Part shown: in pieces, positions 61,288-64,000 of the stretch
Layout of the letters: the number at the start of each line of letters is the position of its first letter
How positions within the stretch are numbered: position 1 is the stretch's first letter
Source of the DNA: Brassica napus
Lineage: Eukaryota; Streptophyta; Magnoliopsida; Brassicales; Brassicaceae
Direction of reading: 5' to 3'
DNA: 64,000 nucleotides
NCBI RefSeq assembly: GCF_020379485.1
Contig: NC_063439.1
Coordinates: 23,746,098-23,810,097 of the forward strand
Translations under genes and position numbers: made by a program
Notes under the pieces: model-generated
Database searches by the model: none
The model's input: only the letters and a program-made list of their open reading frames with translations
Told to the model about the DNA's origin: nothing

Positions 61288-64000
61288 ATGTATAAATATA
61301 CAATGAAAAGTTCTACAGGAGCTTACTCAACATTGCGCTTTATCAGATATGGGTGTAACAAGAGGGAGGGGGATTTAATTTGTAAGAAGCTGGATCGGGT
61401 TCTAATTAATGATGTTGCTCTTCATGGTTTGGGGAGGGCGTATAGTGTTTTTGAACCAGGTGGATGCTCTGATCATCTCAGGTGCATGATACATTTTGAT
61501 ATTGAGGACAAGCAGAAGAAAAGGAAACCGTTTAAATTTACAAATGTGATAGCAACAATGGATGAATTCTTGCCGACAGTTGAAGAATACTGGAGAGGAA
61601 CTGATCAACTCTTTCATTCAACCTCAGCCTTATACAGACTTGGGAAGAAGCTTAAAGGTCTTAAGCATGCGTTTGAGGTCTCTTAGTAAAGATAAACTGG
61701 GCCAGCTCCATAAGCAGACAAAGGAGGCGCTATCACTTCTATGTGATAGACAAGGAGAAACCTTAATGAATCCGAGCTCAGATGCTATGAGGAGGGAATG
61801 TGAAGCATTGGAGAGATGGCAGAAACTTGCTGATATAGAAGAAGAGGTCTTTAAGCAGAAGTCAAAAATGCACTGGCTGGAGGTTGGTGACAGGAATAAT
61901 AAGTTCTTTCATAATGTAGCAAAAATTAGAGAGGTGATGAATGCCATCAGAGAAGTAGTCTGTCCTGATGGTAGTATAGCTACAACGGAGGAAGATATCA
62001 AAAAAGAAGCCAAGAGGTTCTTTTCAGAATTACTCACTCATAGGCCGCTGGATTATGAAATACCTAGTGTGGAGAGCCTACAAGATCTTCTTCAGTTTCG
62101 TTGCAGTGAAGAGGATTGTGATAATTTAATCAGAGACGTTTCAGCAGAAGAAGTGAAGGAGGTGATATTCAAAATGCCATCAAATAAATCGCCGGGACCT
62201 GATGGTTACACAGTTGAGTTTTTCAAAGCAGCTTGGCAAATAATTGGGAATGATGTGGTTGTAGCAGTTCAATCATTCTTCATCAAAGGCTTTCTTCCTA
62301 AAGGTATCAATTCTACTATCCTGGCTCTGATACCTAAGAAAGATATAGCTAAGGAAATGAAGGGTTATCGGCCAATTTCTTGCTGTAATGTGTTGTATAA
62401 GGTCATATCTAAGCTTCTAGCCAACCGTCTTAAAGATATAATGCCTACTTTCATCTCATCTAATCAGTCAGCATTCGTTAAGGACCGGTTGTTGATGGAG
62501 AATCTGTTATTAGCTACTGAATTAGTAAAAGATTATCACAAGAGTGAGATCTCTCCAAGGTGTGCTATGAAGATCGATATATCTAAGGCTTTCGATTCGG
62601 TGCAGTGGCCTTTTCTCTTAGCAACACTTGAAGCTTTGGGGTTTCCAGCTAAATACATTCACTGGATCAATCTATGTGTTTCGACAGCTTCATTCTCTGT
62701 TCAAGTTAACGGAGAACTAGCTGGTTATTTCAATAGCGCCAGAGGCTTGCGACAGGGTTGTGCTCTATCTCCATCGCTATTTGTTATCTGCATGAATGTT
62801 CTCTCCAAGTTGTTAGATAAAGCGGCTGCTGATAGACTAGTGGGATATCATCCGAGATGTAGAAATGCTCTTCTCACTCACTTATGCTTCGCAGATGATA
62901 TAATGGTTTTCACGAATGGGCAGAAGAGATCTGTTGAAGGGGTTCTCAAGGTATTTGAGAAGTTTGAGAAGCTCTCTGGATTGAAAATCAGCTTGGAAAA
63001 ATCGACATTGTATATGGCTGGGATTTCTGAAGATAATCGGAAGGCTATACTTGAGAACTTTCCGTTTGAAGCAGGCCAGCTTCCAGTTCGTTACCTTGGT
63101 TTACCTTTGCTCACTAAGAAAATGACAGTAGCAGATTACTTGCCGCTGATGGAGAAGGTTAGGACAAGAATGTGCAATTGGAATGGGAGGTTTTTATCGT
63201 ATGCGGGGAGACTGCAGTTAATTAAATCTGTCATCATGAGTTTGACAAACTTCTGGCTCTCAGCTTTTAGGCTTCCTCGACAATGTCTAAGTGGGATAGA
63301 GAAACTTTGTGCTGGATTCTTGTGGTCGGGGCCTGAGTTAAATATGAAGAAATCAAAAGTGGGATGGGCAGAAGTTTGTAAAAAGAAAGAAGAAGGTGGG
63401 CTGGGGCTGAGAGTCTTAACAGAGGTGAATGAGGTTTCTTGTCTCAAACTAGTTTGGAGACTTCTTTCTGGTCAGAATTCATTATGGGTGAAATGGGTTC
63501 AGCAGTATCTGATCCGGAAAAGGTCTTTCTGGTCTATTAAGAAAACCACCACAGTTGGCTCTTGGATGTGGAAGAAAATCCTTAAGACTAGAGATTCTGC
63601 CAGAAGGTTTCATCGAATGGAAGTTAAAAATGGTGAGGATACTTCTTTCTGGTATGATCATTGGTGCAATATGGGGCGTCTGAAGGATTTGCTGGGAGCA
63701 AGAGGGTTTATGGATTTGGGCATTCCTGAAAATTCAACAGTGGCTGAAGCTATACAGAAACATAGAAGAAGAAGACATCGTGTAGTGATTCTGAATAGAG
63801 TTGAGGAAGAGATAGAAAAGATAAAATCTGCAAATAATGGTGCAAAGGACATTGCGGTTTGGAGAAGTAAAGCAGAGATCTACAAAACTATGTTCTCCTC
63901 CAAAAATACTTGGCTGTTGATCCGCAAAGAATACGTTTTGCAAAGATGGAGTAAATATATATGGTTCAAGCACGCCACGCCGAAATACTCGTTTCATATG
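61288..64000 (+). mobile_element. LINE (L1 clade), 5'-truncated, runs off the window
   Basis: The first frame (61288-61686) carries the end of the endonuclease domain (CNKREGDLICKKLDRVL, then CSDH with its catalytic His). It stops at 61684-61686 through a one-base shift. The reading continues in another frame from about 61667 with MRLRSLSKDKLGQLHKQTKE and stays open for 778 codons to the last base of the window. That frame holds the reverse transcriptase: SNKSPGPDGY, ALIPKKD, YRPISCCNVLYKVISKLLANR, KIDISKAFDSVQW, RGLRQGCALSPSLF, the catalytic FADDIMVF at 62888, then YLGLPL and a zinc-knuckle region (from about 63600, WLLIRKEYVL). The RNase H end is outside. A recent but inactive copy, unless the shift is a sequencing error. 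Confidence 0.9.

Overview
The window is nuclear DNA of a flowering plant, almost certainly Brassica or a close relative in the Brassicaceae. Genes are short-intron, GT-AG, AT-rich between exons, and separated by small Helitrons, MITEs and LINE remnants. From memory (no search was run) the gene order matches Arabidopsis thaliana chromosome 5 read from about At5g48500 down to At5g48300: glyoxalase-like At5g48480, FAD oxidoreductase At5g48440, GLR1 glutamate receptors At5g48400/48410, ZIP4 At5g48390, FRIGIDA-like 3 At5g48385, BIR1 At5g48380, formin FH9 At5g48360, ADP-glucose pyrophosphorylase small subunit At5g48300. Several genes of that interval look lost, for example the DIR1 lipid-transfer genes. 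Others look inserted, notably RPL5 and a Vps62-like gene.

Layout. 0-9 kb: a Helitron 3' end, a four-exon RIN4/NOI-family gene (minus), a LINE 3' fragment, a complete short Helitron and the glyoxalase-like gene (minus). 9-16.3 kb: a Tourist-like MITE, a decaying gene of uncertain identity, a degenerate tRNA-Lys, the nine-exon FAD oxidoreductase (plus) and a single-exon Vps62/DUF946 gene (plus). 16.3-25 kb: a strong unexplained hairpin, a GLR1-type receptor (minus) broken at both ends of its frame, a long GA microsatellite and a 2.3-kb Helitron with tandem internal repeats. 25-42 kb: ZIP4, a Stowaway MITE, a retroposon with a 14-bp target duplication, a hAT MITE, FRL3, BIR1 and FH9. 42-64 kb: an uncharacterised 519-aa gene, RPL5, AT-rich repeats, a 20-exon 1148-aa Munc13-like gene, a receptor-like-protein fragment, a PHD-Myb gene, APS1, and a LINE running off the right edge.

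The genes are independent single-gene units, not a cluster. They cover meiosis (ZIP4), immunity (RIN4-like, BIR1), flowering-type regulators (FRL3), actin nucleation (FH9), translation (RPL5) and starch synthesis (APS1). I saw no new multi-gene system. The most informative observations are the disabled GLR with a readable frame past its stop, a family of hAT MITEs with exact 8-bp target duplications (two of them enlarging ancestral ~80-bp introns), a twin pair of 303-bp Mutator-like MITEs carrying telomere-like motifs, and the hairpin near 16.85 kb. Exon boundaries were placed by hand from splice sites and frame continuity, so all gene models are predictions.
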